A DNA stretch of 64,000 nt from NCBI GenBank assembly GCA_024637045.1, contig JAGXFX010000021.1, positions 58,121-122,120 of the forward strand, read 5' to 3'. How positions within the stretch are numbered: position 1 is the first letter of the stretch; each line of letters starts with the position of its first letter. Origin of the DNA: Soehngenia sp. Its GTDB lineage: Bacteria > Bacillota > Clostridia > Tissierellales > Tissierellaceae. Made by a program: the position numbers and the translations under genes. The notes below the pieces were generated by a model. It was not told the DNA's origin. It ran no database searches and was given only the letters and a program-made list of their open reading frames with translations. Shown here piece after piece: positions 28,193 through 38,069 of this stretch.

Positions 28193-29267
28193 GCATTATA
28201 TTATTCCAATTTTTGTGCCACACTTCGGTTGTCCTCATGATTGTGTTTTTTGCAATCAAAGAAAGATAACAGGTCTTTCAACTAATGTCACTGTTAATGA
28301 TGTAAAGAGAATTATTGATGATCATCTTGAAACATTTAAGAAAGACTCTTTTATTGAGGTAGCTTTTTATGGGGGAAGTTTTACAGCGATACAAAAAGAT
28401 ATACAGGAACAACTTCTTTCTGTACCTTATGAGTATAAAATGAGTGGTCGAATACAAAACATAAGACTATCTACAAGACCAGATGCAATCGATAATGACA
28501 TACTTATTCTTCTTGAGAATTATGCAGTGGATACAATAGAGTTGGGAGTACAGTCTTTGGATAATGATGTTCTGGTAAAAAGTGAAAGAGGGCACAGTGA
28601 TTCAGACGTTTATGAAGCAAGTGAATTAATAAAAGAACGGGGTTTCAAACTGGGACACCAAATAATGCTTGGCCTACCAGGAGACACTAAAGAAAAAAGT
28701 CTATTAACAGCCAAAAATGTTCTGGAAATGAGACCAGACATGATAAGGATATACCCAACTCTGGTAATTAGGAATACTGCTCTTGAAAGACTAATGGAAG
28801 AAGGAAATTATAACCCAATGAGTTTAGAAGAAGCAGTCGAGATTTCTTCGAAAATACTCATGCTGTTCAATATACACGATATACCGGTCATTAGGATTGG
28901 ACTTCAACCAACGGAAAATATTCAGATGGGAAGAGATGTCGTAGCAGGGCCATTTCATCCAGCATTTAGACAGCTGGTAGAGGAAGCTGTTTTTAAATGC
29001 CTTTTTCTTGAATATATATATAGAAATAAAATCAATGTATATGGAAAAAACATTTCAATAAACTGTTCAAATGCAATGGCTTCAGTAATTGCGGGGCAAC
29101 ATGGCAAAAACAGGGAGTCATTAAGGGATGAACTTGGGTTTAATAAACTGAGAATAGTTCCAGATGGAAAAGATGGCGACAGAATTGTTCTAGCCTTTGA
29201 TGATAAGGAAAGTGTCATTGATTTAAAGAATGAAACGGTATTATACATTAAAAAAAATCTCTTATAA
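28185..29267 (+). CDS. Elp3/HemN-like radical SAM protein of unknown function (no GNAT domain)
   Basis: CPHDCVFCNQRKITG (CxxxCxxC), FYGGSFTA, RLSTRPDAID, ELGVQSLDNDVL, GHQIMLGLPGDTKEKS; overlaps rnc stop. Confidence 0.85.
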   Translation: MSRHYIIPIFVPHFGCPHDCVFCNQRKITGLSTNVTVNDVKRIIDDHLETFKKDSFIEVAFYGGSFTAIQKDIQEQLLSVPYEYKMSGRIQNIRLSTRPDAIDNDILILLENYAVDTIELGVQSLDNDVLVKSERGHSDSDVYEASELIKERGFKLGHQIMLGLPGDTKEKSLLTAKNVLEMRPDMIRIYPTLVIRNTALERLMEEGNYNPMSLEEAVEISSKILMLFNIHDIPVIRIGLQPTENIQMGRDVVAGPFHPAFRQLVEEAVFKCLFLEYIYRNKINVYGKNISINCSNAMASVIAGQHGKNRESLRDELGFNKLRIVPDGKDGDRIVLAFDDKESVIDLKNETVLYIKKNLL

Positions 29268-29291
29268 AGGTTCCCGGGCGGGAACCTTTAT
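29264..29291 (+). other. Perfect 12-bp stem-loop without T-tract between radical SAM gene and smc
   Basis: ATAAAGGTTCCC gggc GGGAACCTTTAT, spans the TAA stop. Confidence 0.8.
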
Positions 29292-29329
29292 GAGAGATGG
29301 TCACTATGGACCGGAATGGAGTGAAAAAA

Positions 29330-32300
29330 TTGTATCTAAAAAAAGTTGAGATTCAAGGATTTAAGTCTTTTGCTGAAAAGACAGAAGTCGTCTTTAATGA
29401 CAGGGTGACAGCAATTGTTGGGCCTAACGGCAGTGGCAAGAGTAATATTGCCGATGCAATAAGATGGGTTTTAGGTGAACAAAGCGTTAAAAATCTTAGA
29501 GGTACTCGTATGGAGGATATAATATTCTCTGGAACTGAAAAGAGAAAAGCCCTTGGATACTCTGAAGTAACAATTATTTTTGACAATACATCCGGAAAGA
29601 TACCTATCGAATATAATGAGGTTGCAGTAACCAGAAGAATGTTTAGATCAGGAGAAAGTGAATATTACATTAACAAGAATTCATGTAGATTGAAGGATAT
29701 CAGAGAATTATTTATGGATACAGGCGTTGGTAAAGAAGGGTATTCGATTATTGGACAGGGAAAAATAGATGAGATACTATCCAACAAGCCTGAAGATAGA
29801 AGAAATATCTTTGAAGAAGCGGCTGGTATTGTAAAATACAAAAGCAAAAAACAAGAGGCTTTAAGAAAGCTTGATAGGACACAGTCTAACCTTACGAGAT
29901 TAGGGGATCTTCTACATGAAATTAAGAATCAGAAAGAGAATTTACAACTTGAAGCAGAAAAAGCAAAAGAATTTCAAAAGTTGTATGGTCAACTTAGACG
30001 GTTGGATTCGAGTTTGTCGGTTTACGAAATAGGCAGACTAAAATCTAAACTCGAGGATGTTGAAGTAAAAAAAGAATACTTAGGAAATGAAAAAATAGTT
30101 ATTGATGCTGACAATCTTCAGGTAGAAGAAGATTACAATACTTTAAAGACCAGCATAGAAAAGCTGGAACTCTTAATCGAAGAGAAGCGAACTTTAAAGA
30201 TGGAGAATATACAAGAATTTGAAAAATCAAAGAATCGCGTTAAAATTTTGGATGAAAGAGAAACTCACCTTGAGAAGGAAATAAAGAGATTAAGTGAAGA
30301 AATTAAAAAAAGTCAAGAATTTCTACTTTCAGGAGATACCAGAATTGATTCTTCAGTTGTAGAGATTGAGAGACTAAAAAATGAATCTTTTGAGTTCAAG
30401 AAGTACCTAAATCATAAACAAGAGGAAAGAGAAAAAATAAATCAGGAACTATCAAAACTTGAAAATGATATTGATGAACTAAAAAGACTAACGATGGAAG
30501 CATACTCATCATTATCTGATAAAAGAAGTGAGAGTAATACTATTTTGTCTTTCAAGGAAAGCATTGAAGCCAGAATGGATAATATTATTGATGAGAAGAA
30601 AGCAATTGACAAAAAACAACTTAATTTGAAATCTGAACTAGATATCAAACGAAATGATTTAAATGAAATATCAGTTATAAGAGATAATGTAGAAGAGAAA
30701 ATTAATCAAACCAAGTTTCAAATATCAACAATTCGCGACCAAATATCCATTGAAGAAACTGATCTACAAAGGTTTCAAGCGGAGCTTGAAACCTCAAAAT
30801 CATCACAGGAACTATATAGAAATATGGAAAAAGAATATGAGGGTTATTATAATAGCGTTAAATCATTAATAAAGGCCATTAATGAAGATAATGTCTTGGG
30901 AAAAGGATTCATTGGCACAGTTGCAGACTTATTTACTGTCGATAAGAAGTATATGAAAGCTATTGAGGTTGCTTTGGGTTCATCCATTCAAAATATTGTC
31001 GTAAGAGATGATGTCAATGCCAGAAAGTTGATAGATTATTTAAAGACAAGAAAAAAAGGAAGGGCTACATTCTTGCCTTTAAATACTGTTACAGGCAGGC
31101 AAATAAGTATATCTGACAATGATATGAAGCAATTTAACATTATTGGTACAGCCTCCAGTATTTTAAGTAATGATTCTGATTATGACAATGTATTTATGAA
31201 TCTTCTTGGAAGAACAGTAATTTCAAAATCTGTTGAGGATGCTTTAGGATACTCAAGAAAACATGGATTTAAAACAAGGATTGTAACATTAGATGGTGAA
31301 ATCATTAATCCAGGGGGAAGCTTAACTGGAGGGAGTACAAGCAATCAATCCATAAGCATTTTAAATAGGAAACAAACTCTTATAGATCTGGGTGGAAAAA
31401 TTGAGTCTCTTAAGCTTAATGTAGATAAACATAAATCTAGTATTAATGAATTAAAACATAAAATGGAGATTCATTCAAATGATAATGATGATTTGATTCA
31501 AACTCTTTCTAGAGTTAGGTTGAATATAACAGAGCTTGAAAAAGATATTGATAATATGGATTACCAATTCAAAGTACAGAAGGAATCATTGATGTCAAAG
31601 GAGAATGAAATTTCTGAGCTACTAAATGAATTAGAAGAACTTGATATAAGAAAGAATGAACTTAGCAACAATCAGAATCAATTAAAAAACAGTCATGATG
31701 AGCTTGAAAGTAGTCTAAGTAGATTACAGAAAGAATATGATGAAAAGAGGAGTATAAAAAGTATACTCGATAATGAGGTTACTGAAACCAGGATAAAACT
31801 AAATGCAGTTGAAAGGACACTAAGTAATCATAATGAAAGGCTACAGGAGAATCAAAATACAATTGTTGAAACAAGAGAATCAGTATCACTAAAAGAAGAT
31901 AATCTTAATAGGATAAAAACAGAGATACAAGAAAATACTGTTGAAAAAATGAATTTAATTGATTATATCAGGGAACAAGCAACACTTGAGGAAGAGGAAT
32001 CTAGTCTTCTGAAAAAAAAGGTGCAGGAAAAAGAGTCACTAATGAAAGAATTTTATCAATTACAAGATAGGTTGCGTGAATTAACGAAAAGACAGAGCAC
32101 TGTTGAGCGAGAGTTGAATAAACTGGAAGTTGATCAGGCAAAATCTCAACTACAGATTGATAATATCTTGGAAAAACTAGAGAACGATTATGAAATGACC
32201 CTTGAAGAAGCCGAAATGCTTTATTCAGATATTGAAGATATAAGGGGCACAAAAAAGATAATTTCTGATATAAAACAAGGTATAAAAGAGTTGGGAAATG

Positions 32301-32905
32301 TCAATATTAGTTCAATTGAAGAATATGAGACTGTTGTTGAAAGGTACAATTTCCTAAGTAAGCAGATTATCGATTTAAATGGTGCCAAAGAAGATATAGA
32401 ATCCGTAGTAAAAGACATGGAGAAAAAGATGAGAGTACAGTTTAAGAAATCATTTCAAGAAATAAATGAAAGATTCAGCGAAACATTTTCAGTTTTGTTT
32501 AATGGTGGAAAAGCCAGGTTGGAAATTGAAGAAGAAGATGATATCCTAACTGCAGGAATAGAGATAATGGCTCAACCTCCAGGCAAGAAACTTCAAAGCC
32601 TTACACTTCTTTCGGGGGGAGAAAAATCACTTACCGCTGTAGCTCTCTTGTTTGCCATACTTAAAACAAAGCCTTCACCATTTTGCATACTTGATGAAAT
32701 TGATGCAGCACTTGATGAAGCAAACATAAGTAGGTATACAGCATATTTAAACAGTCTTGAAGGCAATACTCAGTTCGTGTTGATTACACACAGAAAAACT
32801 ACGATGGAAATTGCGGATGTGTTATATGGTGTTACTATGGAGGAAGAAGGAGTAAGTAGAATGATATCCCTAAAACTCAAGGATTATGAGGAAATTGCTA
32901 GTTAG
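29330..32905 (+). CDS. smc: Chromosome segregation protein SMC; probable TTG start at 29330
   Basis: LYLKKVEIQGFKSFAEKTEV; GPNGSGKSNIADAIRWVLGEQSVKNLRG; LLSGGEKSLTAVALLFAI; CILDEIDAALDEANI. Confidence 0.97.
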   Translation: MYLKKVEIQGFKSFAEKTEVVFNDRVTAIVGPNGSGKSNIADAIRWVLGEQSVKNLRGTRMEDIIFSGTEKRKALGYSEVTIIFDNTSGKIPIEYNEVAVTRRMFRSGESEYYINKNSCRLKDIRELFMDTGVGKEGYSIIGQGKIDEILSNKPEDRRNIFEEAAGIVKYKSKKQEALRKLDRTQSNLTRLGDLLHEIKNQKENLQLEAEKAKEFQKLYGQLRRLDSSLSVYEIGRLKSKLEDVEVKKEYLGNEKIVIDADNLQVEEDYNTLKTSIEKLELLIEEKRTLKMENIQEFEKSKNRVKILDERETHLEKEIKRLSEEIKKSQEFLLSGDTRIDSSVVEIERLKNESFEFKKYLNHKQEEREKINQELSKLENDIDELKRLTMEAYSSLSDKRSESNTILSFKESIEARMDNIIDEKKAIDKKQLNLKSELDIKRNDLNEISVIRDNVEEKINQTKFQISTIRDQISIEETDLQRFQAELETSKSSQELYRNMEKEYEGYYNSVKSLIKAINEDNVLGKGFIGTVADLFTVDKKYMKAIEVALGSSIQNIVVRDDVNARKLIDYLKTRKKGRATFLPLNTVTGRQISISDNDMKQFNIIGTASSILSNDSDYDNVFMNLLGRTVISKSVEDALGYSRKHGFKTRIVTLDGEIINPGGSLTGGSTSNQSISILNRKQTLIDLGGKIESLKLNVDKHKSSINELKHKMEIHSNDNDDLIQTLSRVRLNITELEKDIDNMDYQFKVQKESLMSKENEISELLNELEELDIRKNELSNNQNQLKNSHDELESSLSRLQKEYDEKRSIKSILDNEVTETRIKLNAVERTLSNHNERLQENQNTIVETRESVSLKEDNLNRIKTEIQENTVEKMNLIDYIREQATLEEEESSLLKKKVQEKESLMKEFYQLQDRLRELTKRQSTVERELNKLEVDQAKSQLQIDNILEKLENDYEMTLEEAEMLYSDIEDIRGTKKIISDIKQGIKELGNVNISSIEEYETVVERYNFLSKQIIDLNGAKEDIESVVKDMEKKMRVQFKKSFQEINERFSETFSVLFNGGKARLEIEEEDDILTAGIEIMAQPPGKKLQSLTLLSGGEKSLTAVALLFAILKTKPSPFCILDEIDAALDEANISRYTAYLNSLEGNTQFVLITHRKTTMEIADVLYGVTMEEEGVSRMISLKLKDYEEIAS

Positions 32906-32916
32906 GAGGAAATATT

Positions 32917-34020
32917 ATGTTCAATTGGTTTAAAAAGGAAAAGAAAGACGAGGAAAAGTATAATCAAACTCTTGAGTCTCAAAATACTGCTGAAGCTTTG
33001 AGCGAGGAAGATGAGTTGGATGAATCTGAAATGTCAGAGGAAATGAATCAGACTTTTGAAAATTTTGAAAATATTGATGAAAACAATGCAGCAGATTCTG
33101 AACCTGCAAGATTGTTGGATAGACTTAAGATTGGACTTTCAAAGACAAGAAAAGATATGAGCAATAAAATAGAAGATATAATCAGTGGATATAAGGGTGT
33201 TGATGATGAACTCTTTGATGACCTGGAAGATGTATTGGTATCAGCTGATGTAGGAGTGAATCCTACCATGATGATCATAAACAGACTAAGAGAAAGAGTT
33301 AAGGAAGAAAGAGTCAGTGATCCAAAGGAGGTAACTTCTTTACTAAAAGATGAAATTAAAAAGCTTATGCTGGAATCAGTTCCGGACAACCAACTAAATC
33401 TTTTGCCACACCCATCAGTACTATTGGTAGTTGGAGTTAATGGAGTTGGAAAGACTACTACCATCGGGAAACTTGCATACGGTTTTAAACAAAACGGGAA
33501 AAAAGTATTAATAGCTGCTGGAGATACTTTCAGAGCAGCTGCAATAGAACAACTTGAAGAGTGGAGTAACAGAGCAGGTGCGGAAATAATATCACATACA
33601 GAAGGTTCTGACCCTGCAGCAGTTATTTTTGACGGTATTCAGGCTGCAAAAGCAAGAAAAGCGGATATTTTAATCTGTGATACAGCAGGAAGACTTCACA
33701 ATAAATCTAATCTAATGAATGAATTGAATAAGATATTTAGGATTGTAGAAAGAGAGTATGGCGAAGCAACAAAGGAGGTTATTCTTGTTCTGGATGCAAC
33801 GACTGGACAGAATGCTATCAATCAAGCAAAAGTATTCAAAGAAGTTGCAAACATTACAGGGGTAGCACTTACAAAATTAGATGGAACTGCAAAGGGCGGA
33901 GTGGCAATTGCACTACAAACTGAGCTTAAGCTTCCAATTAAAATTATTGGTGTAGGAGAGAAAGTTGAGGATCTTCAACCATTTGATGCCGATAGTTTTA
34001 TAGATGCCATTTTTGAATAA
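32917..34020 (+). CDS. ftsY: Signal recognition particle receptor FtsY
   Basis: GVNGVGKTTTIGKLA; AAGDTFRAAAIEQLEEW; DTAGRLHNKSNLM; TKLDGTAKGGVAIAL. Confidence 0.97.
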   Translation: MFNWFKKEKKDEEKYNQTLESQNTAEALSEEDELDESEMSEEMNQTFENFENIDENNAADSEPARLLDRLKIGLSKTRKDMSNKIEDIISGYKGVDDELFDDLEDVLVSADVGVNPTMMIINRLRERVKEERVSDPKEVTSLLKDEIKKLMLESVPDNQLNLLPHPSVLLVVGVNGVGKTTTIGKLAYGFKQNGKKVLIAAGDTFRAAAIEQLEEWSNRAGAEIISHTEGSDPAAVIFDGIQAAKARKADILICDTAGRLHNKSNLMNELNKIFRIVEREYGEATKEVILVLDATTGQNAINQAKVFKEVANITGVALTKLDGTAKGGVAIALQTELKLPIKIIGVGEKVEDLQPFDADSFIDAIFE

Positions 34021-34023
34021 GTA

Positions 34024-34052
34024 TTGACAAAAAAGCTCAAATAAAATACTAT
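34024..34052 (+). promoter_or_regulatory. Strong sigmaA promoter upstream of ylxM-ffh
   Basis: TTGACA -17 nt- TACTAT. Confidence 0.75.
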
Positions 34053-34085
34053 TATAGTGTCAAGGATAATGCTTGACACTATAAT
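34051..34085. repeat. 14-bp perfect inverted repeat, 7-nt spacer, overlapping the -10/TSS of the ylxM promoter
   Basis: ATTATAGTGTCAAG gataatg CTTGACACTATAAT. Confidence 0.9.
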
Positions 34086-34099
34086 AAGTTGGTGATAAA

Positions 34100-34459
34100 A
34101 TGGAGAAGCTGGTCATAATTGGAATATTGTTTGATTTCTATGGAAAACTATTGAGTCCTAAGCAATATCAGGTTATTGAGTTTTATTACTCAAATGACTT
34201 GAGCTTAACTGAAATAGGAGAAATCCTGGAAATTAGCAGACAGGGTGTATTTGACACCCTTAAACGATCAGAAGACAAACTTTTCAAGTATGAAGAAAAG
34301 TTAGGACTTGTAGATAAGTTTTATGAAAGTCAGAATGCCATACGTGAATCGAGAAATCTGGCACGGGAAATTTCTAAAATTGGAGAAGAATCATCTAATG
34401 AAGAAATTAAGGAAAAGGCCCAGAGGATAGAAAATCTGATTTCTGACATTTTGTTATGA
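34100..34459 (+). CDS. ylxM: YlxM family putative HTH DNA-binding / SRP-associated protein
   Basis: LLSPKQYQVIEFYYSNDLSLTEIGEILEISRQGVFDTLKRSEDKL; directly before ffh. Confidence 0.94.
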   Translation: MEKLVIIGILFDFYGKLLSPKQYQVIEFYYSNDLSLTEIGEILEISRQGVFDTLKRSEDKLFKYEEKLGLVDKFYESQNAIRESRNLAREISKIGEESSNEEIKEKAQRIENLISDILL

Positions 34460-34475
34460 TATAGGAGGTTCCATT

Positions 34476-35816
34476 TTGGTATTTGAAAGTTTATCAGAAA
34501 AACTCCAGAATGCTTTGGGAAAACTCAAGGGAAAAGGGAAGATAAGTGAAAAGGATTTGGATGCTGCCCTTCGTGAGGTAAGACTGGCTCTATTGGAAGC
34601 TGATGTCAATTTCAAAGTAGTAAAGGATTTTATTAAAAAAATTAAAGAGAGAGCTCTAGGGGCAGAAGTATTTGAAAGTTTAACGCCAGGCCAGCAGGTT
34701 ATAAAGATTGTTAACGATGAGTTGACGTCATTAATGGGTGATAAGGAAGTAAAGCTTAACATGGCTTCAACACCACCAACTGTCATTTTAATGTGTGGTC
34801 TGCAAGGTGCAGGTAAAACTACAACTTCTGGAAAACTAGCAAACAACTTAAAGAAACAAAACAAAAGACCTTTATTGGTAGCATGTGATATCTATAGACC
34901 AGCTGCCATAAAGCAGCTAGAGGTTGTTGGTGAAAAGGTTGGAGTTCCTGTATTCTCAATGGGAGACAAACACAATCCCGTAGATATCGCAAAAGCGGCA
35001 ATGGAGCATGGTAAAAAAAATGGCAATGATGTAATAATTATAGATACGGCAGGTCGACTTCATATTGATGAGAACCTGATGAATGAAATTTCACAAATAA
35101 AGAAAGCAACCGAGCCAGATGACATTCTACTTGTACTTGATTCAATGACAGGTCAGGATGCTGTAAATGTTGCAGAAGCCTTTAACAATCAGCTTAGCAT
35201 TACAGGTGTAATACTTACAAAGCTGGATGGTGACGCAAGAGGAGGAGCGGCTCTGTCGATTAGAGCTGTAACTGACAAGCCGATAAAATTTGTCGGTGTT
35301 GGAGAGAAACTTGACCAGCTTGAGCCTTTTCACCCTGACAGGATGTCTTCAAGAATCTTGGGAATGGGAGATGTCCTTAGTCTAATTGAAAAAGCGCAGG
35401 CTAATATAGATGAAAACAAGGCAATGGAATTAGAAAAGAAAATGAGAACGTCTCAGTTCACATTTGATGATTTTCTAGATCAGCTTGATCAGATGAAAAA
35501 CATGGGTCCGTTGGATGAGATACTTGGTATGATACCAGGTATGAACTCAAAGGCTCTCAAAGGTTTAAATGTTGATAACAAAGAACTTTCCAGGATTGAA
35601 GCAATAATCAAGTCCATGACCAAAAAGGAAAGGGACAACCCGGATATGATTGACAGCAGCAGAAGAAAGCGTATTGCTAATGGAAGCGGCGCTAACGTAC
35701 AAGATGTCAATAAACTTCTTAAACAATTCAAGGAAACAAAAAAAATGATGAAGAAGTTCGCTGACATGAGTAAACCATCGAAGAAAAAAGGGAAGACAGG
35801 TTTCCCCTTTTTCTAA
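34476..35816 (+). CDS. ffh: Signal recognition particle protein Ffh (TTG start)
   Basis: GLQGAGKTTTSGKLA; DIYRPAAIKQL; DTAGRLHIDENLM; TKLDGDARGGAALS; M domain. Confidence 0.97.
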   Translation: MVFESLSEKLQNALGKLKGKGKISEKDLDAALREVRLALLEADVNFKVVKDFIKKIKERALGAEVFESLTPGQQVIKIVNDELTSLMGDKEVKLNMASTPPTVILMCGLQGAGKTTTSGKLANNLKKQNKRPLLVACDIYRPAAIKQLEVVGEKVGVPVFSMGDKHNPVDIAKAAMEHGKKNGNDVIIIDTAGRLHIDENLMNEISQIKKATEPDDILLVLDSMTGQDAVNVAEAFNNQLSITGVILTKLDGDARGGAALSIRAVTDKPIKFVGVGEKLDQLEPFHPDRMSSRILGMGDVLSLIEKAQANIDENKAMELEKKMRTSQFTFDDFLDQLDQMKNMGPLDEILGMIPGMNSKALKGLNVDNKELSRIEAIIKSMTKKERDNPDMIDSSRRKRIANGSGANVQDVNKLLKQFKETKKMMKKFADMSKPSKKKGKTGFPFF

Positions 35817-35849
35817 ATAGATAATATTTTTTATTAGGAGGTGAAATAT

Positions 35850-36119
35850 ATGGCTGTAAAAATAAGACTAAGAAGAATGGGTGCTAAAAAGACTCCTTTT
35901 TATAGAATTGTTGTATCTGACTCAAGATCACCAAGAGATGGTAGATTTATTGAAGAACTAGGATATTACAATCCTCTTACTGAACCAAAAACAGTGAAAA
36001 TCGACAACGAAAAAGCTGCAAAATGGCTTAAGAATGGTGCAAAACCAACTGAAACTGTTGAAAGACTTTTCAAAAATAGTGGTTTGTACGAAAATGATGA
36101 AGAAAAGACTGCAGAATAG
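35850..36119 (+). CDS. rpsP: 30S ribosomal protein S16
   Basis: [42 protein letters not shown]. Confidence 0.97.
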   Translation: MAVKIRLRRMGAKKTPFYRIVVSDSRSPRDGRFIEELGYYNPLTEPKTVKIDNEKAAKWLKNGAKPTETVERLFKNSGLYENDEEKTAE

Positions 36120-36136
36120 TAACGGAGGTGCATACA

Positions 36137-36367
36137 ATGGGTGATTTGGTAGAGTTTATTGCAAAAGCACTTGTAGATAATCCTGACGAAGTCAGTGTAA
36201 ATGAAGTGGAAGGATCCCAATCAATTATCATAGAATTGAAAGTTGCACCGGATGATATGGGAAAAATCATAGGGAAACAAGGAAGAATAGCTAAGGCCAT
36301 CAGAACTGTTGTTAAGGCGGCTGCTATTAAGGATAACAAAAGAGTGGTTGTAGAAATCATTCAATAA
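36137..36367 (+). CDS. khpA: KH domain RNA-binding protein KhpA
   Basis: MGDLVEFIAKALVDNPDEV; GKIIGKQGRIAKAIRTVVKAAA. Confidence 0.95.
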   Translation: MGDLVEFIAKALVDNPDEVSVNEVEGSQSIIIELKVAPDDMGKIIGKQGRIAKAIRTVVKAAAIKDNKRVVVEIIQ

Positions 36368-36390
36368 TCGAATCACTGGCGGGTGTTACA

Positions 36391-36891
36391 ATGGAATACA
36401 CAATAATTGGTAAAATTACAGGTACTCATGGTATCAAGGGAGACCTTAAGGTTTATCCTCTAACTGATTCTACAGAGAGGTTCTTTGATCTTACAAAGGT
36501 TTATGTAGGAGAAGAGAAAATCGAGGTTCATTTGAATAGTGTCAAGCTCCATAAAGGCATTGTACTCCTTCAGTTCGAAGGATTTGAAGATATTAACAAG
36601 GTATTGAATTTCAAGGACGAGTATGTTTATGTTGATGAAGATGACAAAGTAGAATTACCTGAAAAGCATTACTTTATTTCTGACCTTTTAGGTTGCAGTG
36701 TTTATGACAAAATGGAATCTTTTATCGGCACTATAACAGATGTAATACAGAACTCCGGAAATGATGTTTATGTTGTAACTAATGAAAGTGGAAAAGACTA
36801 TCTTATTCCAGCTGTTGAAGCTTTTGTAGTTCTTGTGGACGTAGAATCAAAAAAAATGATTGTAGATCCCATAGAAGGAATGATTGAATGA
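36391..36891 (+). CDS. rimM: Ribosome maturation factor RimM
   Basis: IGKITGTHGIKGDLKVYPLTD; DYLIPAVEAFV. Confidence 0.95.
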   Translation: MEYTIIGKITGTHGIKGDLKVYPLTDSTERFFDLTKVYVGEEKIEVHLNSVKLHKGIVLLQFEGFEDINKVLNFKDEYVYVDEDDKVELPEKHYFISDLLGCSVYDKMESFIGTITDVIQNSGNDVYVVTNESGKDYLIPAVEAFVVLVDVESKKMIVDPIEGMIE

Positions 36892-37622
36892 AAATTGATG
36901 TATTGACCCTTTTCCCGGAAGTTATTAATATGCTACGCGATTACAGCATAGTGGGCAGAGCAATTGATTCTGGTGCAATAAACATGAAAACAGTTAATAT
37001 CAGGGATTATTCTACAGATAAACATAAAAAGGTGGACGATTACCCATATGGCGGAGGTAAAGGTATGGTTATGAAACCAGAACCCATTTATTCTGCTATT
37101 GAAGATTGTAAGGGTTTCAATTCCAGGATCATATATCTTTCACCACAAGGGAAAATTCTTGATCAGTCACTTGTAAGCGAATTGGCTGAAGAAGACCATC
37201 TTATATTATTAGCTGGTCATTATGAAGGGATTGACAACAGAATCATTGAAAACTACATTGATGACGAGATATCCATCGGAGATTATGTCTTGACAGGTGG
37301 TGAATTACCAGTGATGGTTTTGATTGATTCAATAAGCAGATTGATGCCAGGAGTATTGTCTTCAGAAGAATCTTACGAGATAGAATCTCATTATGAGGGT
37401 CTGCTTGAATATCCACAGTATACGAGGCCAAGAATTTTTAATGAAAAAAAGGTACCGGATGTGCTTTTAAGCGGAGATCATTCCAAAATAAATATGTGGA
37501 GGCAGGTTAATGCCCTTCGCACTACCCTGATGAAGAGGCCAGATATGCTAAAAGAATTGAAAAAACCAGGTAGTCAGTTAGATTTAATGGAATCCTTATT
37601 AAAATTAATCGGAAAAAGGTAG
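36888..37622 (+). CDS. trmD: tRNA (guanine37-N1)-methyltransferase
   Basis: MKIDVLTLFPEVI; DDYPYGGGKGMVMKPEPI; LLAGHYEGIDNRII; SIGDYVLTGGELP. Confidence 0.97.
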   Translation: MKIDVLTLFPEVINMLRDYSIVGRAIDSGAINMKTVNIRDYSTDKHKKVDDYPYGGGKGMVMKPEPIYSAIEDCKGFNSRIIYLSPQGKILDQSLVSELAEEDHLILLAGHYEGIDNRIIENYIDDEISIGDYVLTGGELPVMVLIDSISRLMPGVLSSEESYEIESHYEGLLEYPQYTRPRIFNEKKVPDVLLSGDHSKINMWRQVNALRTTLMKRPDMLKELKKPGSQLDLMESLLKLIGKR

Positions 37623-37651
37623 TTGAATTGGATATAACGGTATGCTATAAT
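37623..37651 (+). promoter_or_regulatory. sigmaA promoter for rplS
   Basis: TTGAAT -17 nt- TATAAT. Confidence 0.75.
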
Positions 37652-37657
37652 ACCATA

Positions 37658-37712
37658 GGTATGAGTAAGGACGGTCCTCTGTTATAGAATAAGAACGTCT
37701 AGGTAGAAGGGA
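37658..37712 (+). ncRNA. Candidate ribosomal protein L19 leader RNA
   Basis: About 60-nt 5' UTR between a strong promoter and rplS; position matches known L19 leaders of low-GC Gram-positives; fold not verified. Confidence 0.4.
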
Positions 37713-37721
37713 GGATACAAA

Positions 37722-38069
37722 ATGGATATTATCAAGATGCTTGAAGATGAACAATTAAGAAATGATCTCCCTGAGTTTAACGTTGGAGACACAGTACAAG
37801 TTCACTACAGAGTTGTTGAAGGTACTAGAGAAAGAATTCAGGTTTTCGAAGGTACGGTATTGAAAATACAGGGTGGAGGAGCTAGAGAAACCTTTACAGT
37901 AAGAAGACTTTCATATGGAGTTGGAGTAGAAAGAACTTTCCCAATTCACTCACCAAGAATTGACAAACTTGTAGTAACTAGAAAAGGTAAGGTAAGAAGA
38001 GCAAAACTGTACTACCTTAGAGACAGACAAGGTAAGTCTGCTAAAGTTAAAGAAAAAAGATTTTATTAA
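37722..38069 (+). CDS. rplS: 50S ribosomal protein L19
   Basis: [56 protein letters not shown]. Confidence 0.97.
   Translation: MDIIKMLEDEQLRNDLPEFNVGDTVQVHYRVVEGTRERIQVFEGTVLKIQGGGARETFTVRRLSYGVGVERTFPIHSPRIDKLVVTRKGKVRRAKLYYLRDRQGKSAKVKEKRFY

Noticed and set aside
34242-34260. AGGGTGT-atttg-ACACCCT palindrome inside ylxM
   Set aside because: Lies in the codons for the conserved HTH recognition segment (SRQGVFDTL), so it is probably a coding coincidence.
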